DNA of 64,000 nt, taken from positions 310,001 to 374,000 of the forward strand of contig BPJS01000001.1 in NCBI GenBank assembly GCA_026004735.1, written 5' to 3'. Of this stretch, positions 15,514-25,962 are shown piece after piece. Every line of letters begins with the position of its first letter. Positions within the stretch are counted from its first letter, which is position 1. Source of the DNA: Isosphaeraceae bacterium (GTDB lineage Bacteria; Planctomycetota; Planctomycetia; Isosphaerales; Isosphaeraceae). A program made the position numbers and the translations under genes. The notes below the pieces were generated by a model. That model had not been told where the DNA came from. It did not search any database and saw nothing but the letters and a program-made list of their open reading frames with translations.

Positions 15514-17448
15514 ATGACAGGAACGATTCTCCCGCGGATTGGCTCGCCGGCCGATTTGAAGAAGCTGAGTGAGAAGGAGCTCCTGCAGCTTGCGGGGGAG
15601 ATGCGTGATGAGTTGATTGCGGTGGTGGGGCGGCGGGCGGCGCATTTTGCGTCGAATCTGGGGGTGGTGGAGTTATGTTTGGCGCTGCATTTGAGTTTTG
15701 ATTTCAGCCGGGATCGGTTGATCTGGGACACGGGTCATCAGATTTATCCGCACAAGTTGATCACGGGGCGGGCGGGGGCGTTGCATACGATTCGGACGCG
15801 TGGGGGTTTGATGGGGTATCCGAATCCGGCGGAGAGTGCGTATGACCTGTTTATGACGGGGCATGCGGGGTGTGCGCCGTCGACGGCGTTGGGTTTGAAG
15901 GCGGGGGATGATTTGCTGGGGCGGACGGATCGGTACAGTGTTGCGGTGATCGGGGATGGGGCGTTTCCGTCGGGGATTGTGTATGAGGCGTTGAACAATG
16001 CGCAGGATCGGTCGCGGTATTTGGTGGTATTGAATGATAATAAGATGTCGATTTGTCCGCGGGTGGGTGGGTTGGCGCGGTATTTAGACAAGACGCGGAT
16101 GAATCCGGCGTACAATGATGCGAACCGGTGGTTGAAGAAGATGTTGCCGACGATTCCGCTGGTGGGGGAGTCGGCGGAGCGGTGGTTGCAGCAGTTCAAG
16201 GACGCGGTGAAGGCGTCGTTGCATGGTGGGATGTTGTTTGAGGAGTTGGGTTTTACGTATTTGGGACCGATTGACGGTCATGATTTGAGGTTGTTGCGGG
16301 AGTATTTGGAGCAGGTGAAGACGCTGGAGGGGCCGATTTTGTTGCATGTGTTGACGGACAAGGGGCGGGGGTTTGAGCCGGCGGAGCGGGATCCGGTGAA
16401 GTTTCATGCGCCGGCGCCGTTTCAGCGGGATGAGTCGGGGATTATTCCGCTGAAGACGACATCGGGGCGGGCGTATACGAATGTGGTGAGCGAGGCGTTG
16501 CATGCGGCGTGTGGTCGGGACAGCCGGGTGGCGGTGATCACGGCGGCGATGTGTGAAGGGAACAAGTTGCAGCGGATTCGGGCGGATTACCCGGCGCAGT
16601 TTTTTGACGTGGGGATCTGCGAGGGGCATGCGGTGGCGTTTGCGGCGGGGATGGCGAAGGCTGGGGCGCGGCCGGTGGTGGATATTTACTCGACGTTTTT
16701 GCAGCGTGGGTTTGACCAGATCTTTCAGGAGGTATCGCTCCAGAATTTGCCGGTGTTGTTTACGATGGACCGGGCGGGGCTGGTGGGGTCGGATGGGCCG
16801 ACGCATCATGGGACGTATGACATTGCGTATTTGCGGATGTTTCCGAATCTGGTGTTGATGGCGCCGGGGGATGAGAAGGATGTGGCGCCGATGATTGAGT
16901 TTGGGTTGGGGTTGGAGGGACCGGCGGCGATTCGGTATCCGAAGGCGGATGTGGAGGCGATTGATCGGGAGGTGCAGCCGATTGAGTTGGGTCAGGCGGA
17001 GGTGTTGGAGTGGGAAACGGATGGGATGTTGGTGGCGTGTGGGACGTTGTTGTCGACGTGTTTGAAGGTGGCGCGGCGGTTGCGGGATGAGTATGGGTTG
17101 CGGGTGGGAGTGATCAATGCGCGGTTTATCAAGCCGCTGGACACGGCGACGTTGTTCAAGGCGATCGAGGAGTGTGGGTTTGTGCTGACGGTGGAGGAGG
17201 GGTGTTTGATGGGGGGGTTTGGGTCGGCGGTGTTGGAGGCGGCCAACGAGGCGGGTTTGGACACACGGCATGTTCGGCGGGTGGGTTTGCCGGATCGGTT
17301 TATTTTGCATGCGGAGCGTGAGGAGCAGCTTGCGGAGGTGGGGTTGGATGTGGAGGGGATTTTGCGTTCGGCGGTGGAGCTGGCGCGGGGGGTGGGGCTG
17401 GAGGTGACGGAGGTTCCGACGTCGGGTCGGGGTGCTGGGGTGGCTTGA
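15514..17448 (+). CDS. dxs: 1-deoxy-D-xylulose-5-phosphate synthase
   Basis: A 644-residue thiamine-diphosphate enzyme that joins pyruvate and glyceraldehyde-3-phosphate in the first step of the MEP isoprenoid pathway. WDTGHQIYPHKLITGR, GHAGCAPSTALGL, GDGAFPSG with the downstream NDNKMSI (TPP/Mg binding), and the transketolase-type domain with DRAGLVGSDGPTHHG are all present. The C-terminal domain has VEEGCLMGGFGSAV. The ATG at 15514 follows a gaggag site; the GTG at 15493 is less likely. SPADLKKLSEKEL is the usual DXS opening. It should be co-transcribed with the prenyl synthase and is convergent with enolase, with a hairpin between them. Confidence 0.96.
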   Translation: MTGTILPRIGSPADLKKLSEKELLQLAGEMRDELIAVVGRRAAHFASNLGVVELCLALHLSFDFSRDRLIWDTGHQIYPHKLITGRAGALHTIRTRGGLMGYPNPAESAYDLFMTGHAGCAPSTALGLKAGDDLLGRTDRYSVAVIGDGAFPSGIVYEALNNAQDRSRYLVVLNDNKMSICPRVGGLARYLDKTRMNPAYNDANRWLKKMLPTIPLVGESAERWLQQFKDAVKASLHGGMLFEELGFTYLGPIDGHDLRLLREYLEQVKTLEGPILLHVLTDKGRGFEPAERDPVKFHAPAPFQRDESGIIPLKTTSGRAYTNVVSEALHAACGRDSRVAVITAAMCEGNKLQRIRADYPAQFFDVGICEGHAVAFAAGMAKAGARPVVDIYSTFLQRGFDQIFQEVSLQNLPVLFTMDRAGLVGSDGPTHHGTYDIAYLRMFPNLVLMAPGDEKDVAPMIEFGLGLEGPAAIRYPKADVEAIDREVQPIELGQAEVLEWETDGMLVACGTLLSTCLKVARRLRDEYGLRVGVINARFIKPLDTATLFKAIEECGFVLTVEEGCLMGGFGSAVLEAANEAGLDTRHVRRVGLPDRFILHAEREEQLAEVGLDVEGILRSAVELARGVGLEVTEVPTSGRGAGVA

Positions 17449-17504
17449 GGGGGTGAGGGGGGGGATGGGTTTGTGGTGAGGGGGGGGCGGTTGGCGCAAA
17501 AGGA

Positions 17505-17536
17505 GGCCGGCGGCTCCGGGGGAGGAGGCGCCGGCC
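17505..17536. terminator. Hairpin between convergent dxs and enolase genes
   Basis: GGCCGGCG (17505-17512) pairs perfectly with CGCCGGCC (17529-17536). After one mismatch, CTCC (17514-17517) pairs with GGAG (17524-17527), leaving a six-base loop. It lies 56 bases past dxs and 36 bases past the enolase stop, so it could serve both. There is no T-tract. Confidence 0.5.
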
Positions 17537-17572
17537 GGTGGGGTGGTTTCTGTGTGGTGAGGGGAGGGTTGG

Positions 17573-19321
<1,749 letters not shown>

Positions 19322-20203
19322 TTATCGTCCGGAGGCGGCTGTGGCTTGACTGGGGCCGGGGGTGAGCAGGGGGAGGACGAAGCGGCGGAGGAACCAGGGG
19401 CTGTCGGGTCCGATGTGGCCGCCGCAGTAGCCGGTGCGGATCATCCGCCAGGTCCAGCGGACCTGGCGGAGTTTGGCGGCGTAGAGGGCGTGACCGGCGG
19501 GGTCGAGGTTGGGAGGTGGGCGGAAGCCGGTCAGGCCAGCGCCGACGGTTCGGACGCGATCGACGGTGCCGAGCAGGGAGGTTCCGAGGCCGAGGAGGAT
19601 CAGGTCGAGGGGGGACCAGTAGATGACGATTTCGCGGTGGACGGCCTGGAGGGCGCGGCGGAGGTCGTAGCGGGCGGAGACGGCCGGGGCGATGAAGACG
19701 GCGCGTTCGACGGAGTCGCTGGGGAGCTGTTCGAGGGCGTCGATCAGGACGCCGCAGCCGCCCGATTTGCCGACGAGGAAGACGGGGCGAGGTGTGGGGG
19801 GCGGGCTGGGGGCGGGGGTGTCGGGCGGGGCAGGCGGTGGAGTGAGGCTGGAGGGGTTGGTGGGCTGAGGGAGTGGGTCGTGGGGAGGCGGGTCGGGAGG
19901 GGGTGGCTGGGAGCGAAAGTCGCGGATGCGTTGGGCGAGGGCCTGGGCGTGGCGCCGGATGTTGTCGCGGTGGGTGAGGTCGCGGTACCAGTGGCCGAAG
20001 CCGTGGCACCAGCTTATGGTTTCGACGCGGTAGCGGAGGCCCGCGCGGGCGACTTCGTAGCGGAGGGCGGTGGCGCTGAGGTCGAGGCCGCCGATGCCGT
20101 CGGCGGCCAGGACAAGGCCAGCGGCCAAGTGGTCGGGCAGATCGGGCGGAGGGGGTCCGAAGGCTTTGCGGAGAGCGGCTCTGAAGGCGGAGGAGATGAG
20201 CAT
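19322..20203 (-). CDS. Uncharacterised protein, possible alpha/beta-hydrolase fold
   Basis: A 293-residue protein with no confident family. VFLVGKSGGCGVLIDAL contains a G-K-S-G-G element like the nucleophile elbow of alpha/beta hydrolases, after a beta strand and before a helix. HIGPDSPWF near the C-terminus could supply the histidine. The first 90 residues include LAADGIGGLDLSATALRYEV and SWCHGFGHWYRDLTHRDN, which look conserved. Between the two parts (roughly 97-140) is a strongly Pro-rich insertion that probably forms a flexible linker. No signal peptide is clear, so it is probably cytoplasmic. A serine hydrolase acting on an unknown ester is a guess. It stands alone. Confidence 0.65.
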   Translation of the reverse strand: MLISSAFRAALRKAFGPPPPDLPDHLAAGLVLAADGIGGLDLSATALRYEVARAGLRYRVETISWCHGFGHWYRDLTHRDNIRRHAQALAQRIRDFRSQPPPPDPPPHDPLPQPTNPSSLTPPPAPPDTPAPSPPPTPRPVFLVGKSGGCGVLIDALEQLPSDSVERAVFIAPAVSARYDLRRALQAVHREIVIYWSPLDLILLGLGTSLLGTVDRVRTVGAGLTGFRPPPNLDPAGHALYAAKLRQVRWTWRMIRTGYCGGHIGPDSPWFLRRFVLPLLTPGPSQATAASGR

Positions 20204-20370
20204 CGGGGGGAGGAGATGCGGCGTGGGGACGGAAGCGGTGGGGTTGCGCCGGTTGTGCCAGGGGCGTTCGTTTATCTTGGCGATGGGGGGGCTTTTGGCT
20301 CCAGCCCCTGGGTGAGGGGGGTCGATGTGCGAGCAGATGGTTTGATCAGGGGGCTGGCGGGAGCGGGTCG

Positions 20371-20778
20371 ATGGATCGCCAACGAAGGGCCGTGGTTGCG
20401 GTGGCTGGGGCCGTGGGGCTGAGCCTGGGCGTGGGGATATCGGGCTGCGGGTTTATGCAGGGGGTGGGGAAGACGACGGCGGAGGCGGCGCGGACGACGG
20501 GGCGGATTGTGACCTGGCCGGTGCGTGCGCTGGCCGGTACGAGCAAGGCGGGTGGGAGCAAGGCGGCGGGGTCAGGGGCAGGCGCGGAGCCGGGGACGGT
20601 GGTGGTGGGGGCGCGGCCGGTGGAGGAGGGTCGGGGCGCGCGGTCGTCGGGGTCGCGGGGAACGGGTCGGTCGGAGCGGCTCGGTGGGGAGCGTGGCTCG
20701 GAGATTTACCTGGACGGGGTGCGTGTCGAAGGTCCGACGCGGGTGGCGACGTCGCCGACGGACGACGACTGGCGCTGA
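20371..20778 (+). CDS. Small lipoprotein of unknown function
   Basis: A 135-residue protein with a lipoprotein signal: RRAVVAVAGAVGLSLGVGISGC, with the lipobox ISGC ending at Cys26. After the cysteine come FMQGVGKTTAEAARTTGR and a second hydrophobic or amphipathic stretch (IVTWPVRALAG), then a Gly/Ser/Arg/Ala-rich low-complexity part that reads as disordered. The last 30 residues (SEIYLDGVRVEGPTRVAT) look more ordered. Lipidation would tether it to a membrane on the periplasmic side. A purine-rich ggcgggagcggg precedes the ATG. A possible terminator with a T7 tract follows. No domain was recognised. Confidence 0.62.
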   Translation: MDRQRRAVVAVAGAVGLSLGVGISGCGFMQGVGKTTAEAARTTGRIVTWPVRALAGTSKAGGSKAAGSGAGAEPGTVVVGARPVEEGRGARSSGSRGTGRSERLGGERGSEIYLDGVRVEGPTRVATSPTDDDWR

Positions 20779-20794
20779 GTGGCCACGACGACGG

Positions 20795-20860
20795 GCCGCC
20801 GGTGAGACGGCGCGGGTGTGCCGGGGTGGGAGAGCGCTGGGGGAGTGGCGGCTTTTTTTA
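20795..20860 (+). terminator. Possible intrinsic terminator after the lipoprotein gene
   Basis: GCCGCC (20795-20800) can pair with GGCGGC (20847-20852), which runs directly into a T7 tract (20853-20859), the clearest T-tract after a G/C-rich stem in this window. The loop is long (46 bases), though a smaller CGCCG/CGGCG hairpin could form inside it. Confidence 0.35.
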
Positions 20861-20945
20861 TTTCGCGTCGTTTGACGGATGTCGTAAGGTGAGGAGGCCT
20901 CGCGGGTGAGATCGGCGTGATGGCGCAGCGAAGGGGGGGGAAGCC

Positions 20946-23900
20946 ATGGGTGGGCTGCTGATGGCGTGGGCCGTGGCGATGGTGCTGCGGGGTGGAGGTG
21001 AGGGGGAGGATCTGGCGGCACGGGTGATTCCGGCTGAGGATGTGTTGGTTTACGCCGAGTGGGCTGGGCTGGAGACGCATGGTGAGGCCTGGGAGCGGAC
21101 GGCGGCGGCGCGGCTGCTGTCGGAGACGAAGCTGGGAGCGGCGCTCGGGTCGGTGATGAGGCAGACGGTTGCGGTGCTGTTGGCCGAGGCGGGCGGTGGG
21201 GGTGAAGGCCCGCCGGCCGAAGTGGTCGAGGGGCTCATCCGGGGGATTGTTGATCATGGGGCGCTGCTGGCCGTCAGTGGCCGACCTGGGCGCGACCCGA
21301 ATCCGCGGATGACGGTTGTGCTCCGGGATGCGTCGGAGGCGACGCAGCGGCTCTTGGAGGACTCGGTGAGGGGTGGTCGAGAGCCGTGGTATGTGGAGCG
21401 TGGGGGGCGTCGGATAGCGACGTTGGCGGGGGGGGCGTCAGCCGGTTTACTGGTGGATGGAGGGGAAGGATCTGGTGTTGCATTTGGCGGCTGGGGAGGG
21501 GGACGAGGCGTTTTTGGAGCGGCTGGAGGGTGGAGAGCTGGGGCCGGTGCATCGGCTGCGGGAGTCGCTGTTGGGTGCCGAGGGAGGATTTCAGCCGGTT
21601 TTGGCGGCGTGGGTGGACTTTGGTCTGGCCCGGGACCAGATGCCGGCGGAGGCGGAGCGGTTGGGGCTGGGGGGTCTGGGTCGGGTGGATGTGCGCTGGG
21701 GGTTTGAGGGCGAGGCGTTGCGGACGGTTGTGCGGGTGGAGGCGCCGGCGCCGCGGCGCGGGCTGCTGGCGTTGCTAGATCAGCCGGGGTTTGAGGTGCG
21801 GGGCACCCTGAAGGTTGTCCCGAAGGACGCCACCGCCTTCGCGGTGATGTCGCTGGACGCGGCGGGGTTGTACGACCGGGTTGTCGAGATCGCGCGGGGG
21901 GAAGCGCGTGACCCGGCGGAGGTGGATGCGGTGGTGGCGAGGCTGGACGAGCGGATGGGCGTCAGGCTGCGCGATGAGTTGCTGGCGCGGGTTGGGCCGA
22001 TGATGGCCGTTCAGGTGGGTGAGCGGCCGCCGGTTGCGCTGGCCGCCAACGCGGGGGCGGTGCCGTTGCCGGTGATGCTGCCGCGGGTGGCGGTTGTGGG
22101 GGAGGTGCGGGACGCGGCAGGTCTGCGGGCGGCGTTGGGGCGGATGATGCCGCGGCTGAGCGCAGAGTTGGGGACGGGTCGGCAGGACGATCCGCGGATT
22201 GAGGAGGTGGCGGGGGGCTATGTGATAAGGCTGCCGGGGCTGCCGCCGGAGTTTGGGCTGGAGCCGACGCTGCTAGTGGGCGAGCGGGTGATGGTGTTGG
22301 CGACGACGAGCGAGGAGGCGCGGGCTGCGCTGGCGGCGTTGGAGGGTGGCGGGGGGGGTTGGAGGGCCGAGGGTCGGTTTGCCGAGGCGTTGGGGACGCT
22401 GCCGGAGCGGGCCGTGATGATGGGGGTGAGCGATCCGGGGGAGACGATGCCGGAGGTGATCGCCGGCCTGCCGCAGATTCTGGAGCTGGTGGGTGGGGCC
22501 CTAGGTGCGGGGCGTGAGGCGGCGGCGCGGAACGCGGGCCGGCCGGTTGGGCCGCCGCTGCCGCGGCTGGCGGCTGGCGACGTGCCGACGGCCGACGAAG
22601 TGAGGCCGTATCTGTTTCCGTCGGCCTGGGCGTTGAGCGTGGATGGCGCTGGGCTGCGTTACGATGCCCGGGAGAGCATTCCGGGCCTGAGCACGCCGGC
22701 GGTGACGGGGGTGGCTGTTGCGCTGCTGCTGCCGGCTGTGCAGGCGGCGCGTGAGGCGGCGCGGCGGATGCAGTGCACCAACAATGAGAAGCAGATCCTG
22801 CTGGCGATGCACAACTATGCCGTGACCCATAACGACCGGTTTCCGCCGGCGGCGATTCGGTCGGCGGATGGTAGGCCGCTGTTGAGCTGGCGCGTCGCCA
22901 TCCTCCCCTACCTGGAGGAGCAGGCCCTCTACGAGAAGTTCCACCTCGACGAGCCGTGGGACAGCCCGCACAACAAGGCGTTGCTCAAGGAGATGCCGTC
23001 GGTGTATGCCTGCCCGAGCAAGCCGCTGGAGCCGGGGATGACGAGCTATCGGGTGGTGACGAGCGAGGGGACGCCGTTTGGGGTCGAGGCCGGGCCGGCG
23101 CTGGCCGAGATCACCGACGGCACGTCGAACACGATCGGGGTCGTCGAAGCGGTTGAGGAAGTGCCCTGGACGAAGCCGGAGGAGTTTCCGCTTGGCGATG
23201 ACCTGGGTGCGCTGAGCCGGCAGTTTGGCTCGGCGCACCCTGGGGGCTTCAACGCCGGGTTCCTTGACGGCTCGGTGAAGTTCGTCAAGTCGACGCTGAA
23301 CCCCGTCACGCTGCGGGCGCTCTTGACCCATCGGGGGATGGAGGTGATCCGCCAGGACGAGATCCTGCCAGCGCCCGCGCCGCCGCCCCGCCCGGCCCCG
23401 GCGGCCGCCCCGGGCGCGGGGTTGGGGCTGCCGGCGGTTCAGGAGGCCCGCGAGGCCGCCCGCCGCGCCCAGTGCACCAACAACCTGAAGCAGATTGCGC
23501 TGGCGCTGCACAACTTCCGTGAGGCGCACGGCGACCGGTTTCCGCCGGCGGCGATTCGGTCGGCGGATGGTAAGCCGCTGTTGAGCTGGCGCGTCGCTAT
23601 CCTCCCCTACGTGGAGGGGCAGGCCCTCTACGAGAAGTTCCACCTCGACGAGCCGTGGGACAGCCCGCACAACAAGGCGCTGCTCAAGGAGATGCCGAAG
23701 GTCTATGGCTGCCCGAGCGGGACGTTTGGGGAAGGGATGACAAACTACCGGGCGATCGGCGGGCCAGGCACCGCGCTGGAGGCGAGCCGCGGCGTCTCGA
23801 TCCGCGAGTTCCGCGATGGCACGGCGAACACGATCCTGGTAGTCGAGGCGGCGGAGGCAGTGCCCTGGACCCGGCCGGATGAGCCGATCGATCCCGGCGC

Positions 23901-24063
23901 GGGCTTCGGCTCACCGCACCCGGAGGGCTATCAGGCGGCGTTTGTGGACGGCGCGGTGCGGTTCCTGGCCGACGGGCTCGAGCCGGCCGTCTTGAAGGCG
24001 CTTTCGACGCGTGCGGGCGGCGAGGTGGTTCGCCCGGAGGCGCTCCAGCCGCGTCGGCCCTGA
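20946..24063 (+). CDS. Exported protein with two C-terminal DUF1559 domains, frameshifted as read
   Basis: Two reading frames make one gene. The first starts at the ATG at 20946 after a G-rich ribosome site and has an N-terminal hydrophobic segment ([14 protein letters not shown]). At the G8 run 21428-21435 the protein continues in the next frame, which is closed upstream by a TAG at 21415. Removing one G gives a single protein of 1038 residues. The first 550 or so residues have a repetitive alpha/beta look ([36 protein letters not shown]) of unknown fold. The C-terminus carries two DUF1559 units, each with [27 protein letters not shown], and an H-x9-DG motif ([13 protein letters not shown] and [13 protein letters not shown]). 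DUF1559 proteins are a planctomycete-specific surface family. The first frame reads on uselessly to 21707. Confidence 0.85.
22834..22998 (+). repeat. Internal duplicated block of the DUF1559 gene, copy 1
   Basis: A 165-base block that recurs at 23533-23697 in the same gene with about five differences counted by eye. It codes for the part of DUF1559 from [13 protein letters not shown] to KEMP. Such high DNA identity between two domains that differ more elsewhere suggests recent duplication or gene conversion. Confidence 0.85.
23533..23697 (+). repeat. Internal duplicated block of the DUF1559 gene, copy 2
   Basis: Second copy of the 165-base block at 22834. The differences include a change of EE to EG in the [12 protein letters not shown] segment. 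Both copies use many C-ending codons, unlike the first part of the gene. Confidence 0.85.
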
Positions 24064-24072
24064 AATAAGCAG

Positions 24073-24101
24073 GCGACCGCCCGAGAAGCCCGGGAGGTCG
24101 C
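24073..24101 (+). terminator. Hairpin after the DUF1559 gene
   Basis: GCGACC (24073-24078) pairs with GGTCGC (24096-24101); after one mismatch CCCG (24080-24083) pairs with CGGG (24091-24094), closing a 7-base loop. It starts 10 bases after the stop codon and is followed by ttcgt, so it is a likely terminator without a full T-tract. Confidence 0.55.
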
Positions 24102-24175
24102 TTCGTCCCGCGTGAGGGTTGGGAGAGCGACCGCCGGGAGTCTGGGGCGGGAGTGGGTGCGTGGGTAGCGGGGGG

Positions 24176-24394
24176 TCAGGCGTCGAGGCGTTCGACGTCG
24201 TCGTCGCCGCAGGGGAAGATGGCCGCGTGGCCGATTTGTTCGTACCAGGAGAGGGCGACGAGGGCGTCGCTGGAGGTGGATCGGCAGGCGGGAAGGTGGG
24301 TGTGGGGTGTGTCGGCGGGAGTGGTGGAGGCGGGCTGAGGCGAGGAGCCAGCGCGCGGTGTGTTCCGTTCGGTTGCGCGGGGAGAGGTGGTCAT
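24176..24394 (-). CDS. Small hypothetical protein, 72 residues
   Basis: A short gene supported by a good GGGAGG ribosome site nine bases before its ATG at 24394. The first 35 residues are Thr/Pro/Ala-rich and probably disordered. The C-terminal half (STSSDALVALSWYEQIGHAA) looks like one amphipathic helix and is followed by FPCGDDDVERLDA, ending in a strongly acidic tail. No signal peptide and no known domain. It lies past the DUF1559 hairpin and is convergent with that gene. Codon composition is the C-rich type of minus-strand genes here, which supports coding but could also be chance. Confidence 0.42.
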   Translation of the reverse strand: MTTSPRATERNTPRAGSSPQPASTTPADTPHTHLPACRSTSSDALVALSWYEQIGHAAIFPCGDDDVERLDA

Positions 24395-24775
24395 GGCTGG
24401 GGTCCTCCCATCACAGAGGTCGAGGGGGATGGGTCGTCGGCCGAGGCGAGACGAACGCGTGGCGCACCGATTCGCGGTGCGTTTGGTCAGAAGGCTCGCC
24501 CAGAAGTTCGGCGCAGGGGCCTGAGGGTGACGCGGTGATGTCGAGAAGCGACGCATGGCGACGATCCGAGTGTGTTGGACTCGGCAGCCGCTGTCTTCAT
24601 CAAACCTTCGTCATGGGGTGGGGTCAAGGCGGGTCTGGGGGTGGGTGTGGCGTTTGGGCTGCGGCCCCGGGGCGTTTGAGGTTGGGGGGGTGGTGGGATG
24701 GACGCCGGGGGATGGGCGGGGGTGAAAAGGGGGTTGGCGACGAAGGGGGGGATATGCGCTAGGAGATGAATCTAT
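24395..24775. other. 381-base intergenic region
   Basis: Lies between the start of the small gene and the 3' end of the GH18 gene. It has a perfect 7-bp hairpin (CGCACCG at 24463-24469 with CGGTGCG at 24475-24481, loop ATTCG) of unknown role. Nothing else is supported. The right half is G-rich and featureless. Confidence 0.4.
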
Positions 24776-25927
24776 TTAGGGATTTTGTGAAGGAGGGGGC
24801 GAAGCGGGGGGGTTGCTGGGGGTGGAGGAGGGGGTGTTGAAGAGGGCGTGGCGAGCGGCGGCTTGGAGGGGGGTGGAGCCGTCGGGGAGGCGGTCGCCGT
24901 GGATTTGCCAGAAGAAGACGCCGCGGAGGTGATGGTCGCGGGCGAAGCGGGCTTTGAGGGCGACGGATTGGGCGTCGTCGTAGCCGAAGACGGCGGATCG
25001 GTCGGGAGCGATGAGCCAGGGGACTTGGGTTTCGTCGTCCCAGAGGCGGGTCCAGCCCTGGGTGGCCAGTTGGGCGAGGTTTTTGTAGTCGCCGTTGGGG
25101 AGACGGCGTTGGGGGGCGTTTTGGGTGGAGGCGTAGGGTTGGTCGACGGCGAAACCGCGGCCGTAGAGGGGGATGCCGAGGGCCAGTTTGGAGGGGGGGT
25201 ATTTTTGCTGGTTGAGGAGGTAGTCGAAGGTGGATTGGACGGAGAGGGGGGGGCCTTGGGGTTGGCGAGAGGAGGGGAACAAGGGGGCGTTGTGTCCGGC
25301 GTAGGGGGTCCAGGCGCCGGCCATGTCGTAGGTCATGACGTTGAGCCAGTCGAAGGTTTTGGTCATGAAGTCGGGCCGGAGCCAGCGTAGGGCCCAGGGT
25401 CCGGCGGCGACGGCCATGGTTAGTTCGAGGTGGCGGCCTTTGCGAGAGGCGATCTGGTCGAGGCCGGTGCGGAGTCGGGAGGCGAGGCGTTCGAAGCCGG
25501 GGATTTCGGTGTCGGAGTCGGGGTATTCCCAGTCGAGGTCGATGCCGTCGTAGTCGAAGGAGTCGACGAGGTGGAGGACGTCGCGGACGTAGCGGTCTTC
25601 GGCCTCGGGGGACTGGACGATGGCGGCGAACTGTTGGTCCCAGCCCCAGCCGCCGAGGGAGAGCAGGACGCGGCAGCCGGCCTGGTGGGCGGCGGCGGTG
25701 AGGTTGCGGTCGGGGACGCGGGGGTTGGGCCGGATGCGGCCGTCGGCGTCGGCGGTGACGAAGGCGTGGCAGATGTGGGTATAGAGGGAGTAATCGACGC
25801 CGGCCGGCGCGCCGTAGAGGTAGCCGACGAAGACGGTCTGTGGGGGTTTGGGCGGCTGGGCTGGGGTGGTGGTGGCGAGGGCGGCCAGGAGGCAGGCGGC
25901 GGCGAGGGAGGTGGATGGGGTGGTCAT
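24776..25927 (-). CDS. Secreted glycoside hydrolase family 18 (chitinase-like)
   Basis: A 383-residue GH18 enzyme. Residues 1-23 are a signal peptide (SLAAACLLAALATTTPAQ). VFVGYLYG starts the TIM barrel; LLSLGGWGWDQQF is the SxGG substrate motif; DGIDLDWEYP holds the DxxDxDxE catalytic motif with Glu134 as acid. MTYDMAGAWTPYAGHNAPL and FFWQIHGD complete the active site. It should cleave beta-1,4-GlcNAc links in chitin or related glycans outside the cytoplasm. A Pro/Ser-rich tail follows the barrel. The ATG at 25927 fits the signal peptide; longer reading upstream is a shadow. The GH28-type gene ends 35 bases upstream, so the two may form a polysaccharide-degrading pair. Confidence 0.9.
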   Translation of the reverse strand: MTTPSTSLAAACLLAALATTTPAQPPKPPQTVFVGYLYGAPAGVDYSLYTHICHAFVTADADGRIRPNPRVPDRNLTAAAHQAGCRVLLSLGGWGWDQQFAAIVQSPEAEDRYVRDVLHLVDSFDYDGIDLDWEYPDSDTEIPGFERLASRLRTGLDQIASRKGRHLELTMAVAAGPWALRWLRPDFMTKTFDWLNVMTYDMAGAWTPYAGHNAPLFPSSRQPQGPPLSVQSTFDYLLNQQKYPPSKLALGIPLYGRGFAVDQPYASTQNAPQRRLPNGDYKNLAQLATQGWTRLWDDETQVPWLIAPDRSAVFGYDDAQSVALKARFARDHHLRGVFFWQIHGDRLPDGSTPLQAAARHALFNTPSSTPSNPPASPPPSQNP

Positions 25928-25962
25928 GGTGGGGAGGTCCGATGTGGTGGTGGTGGGGTTGG

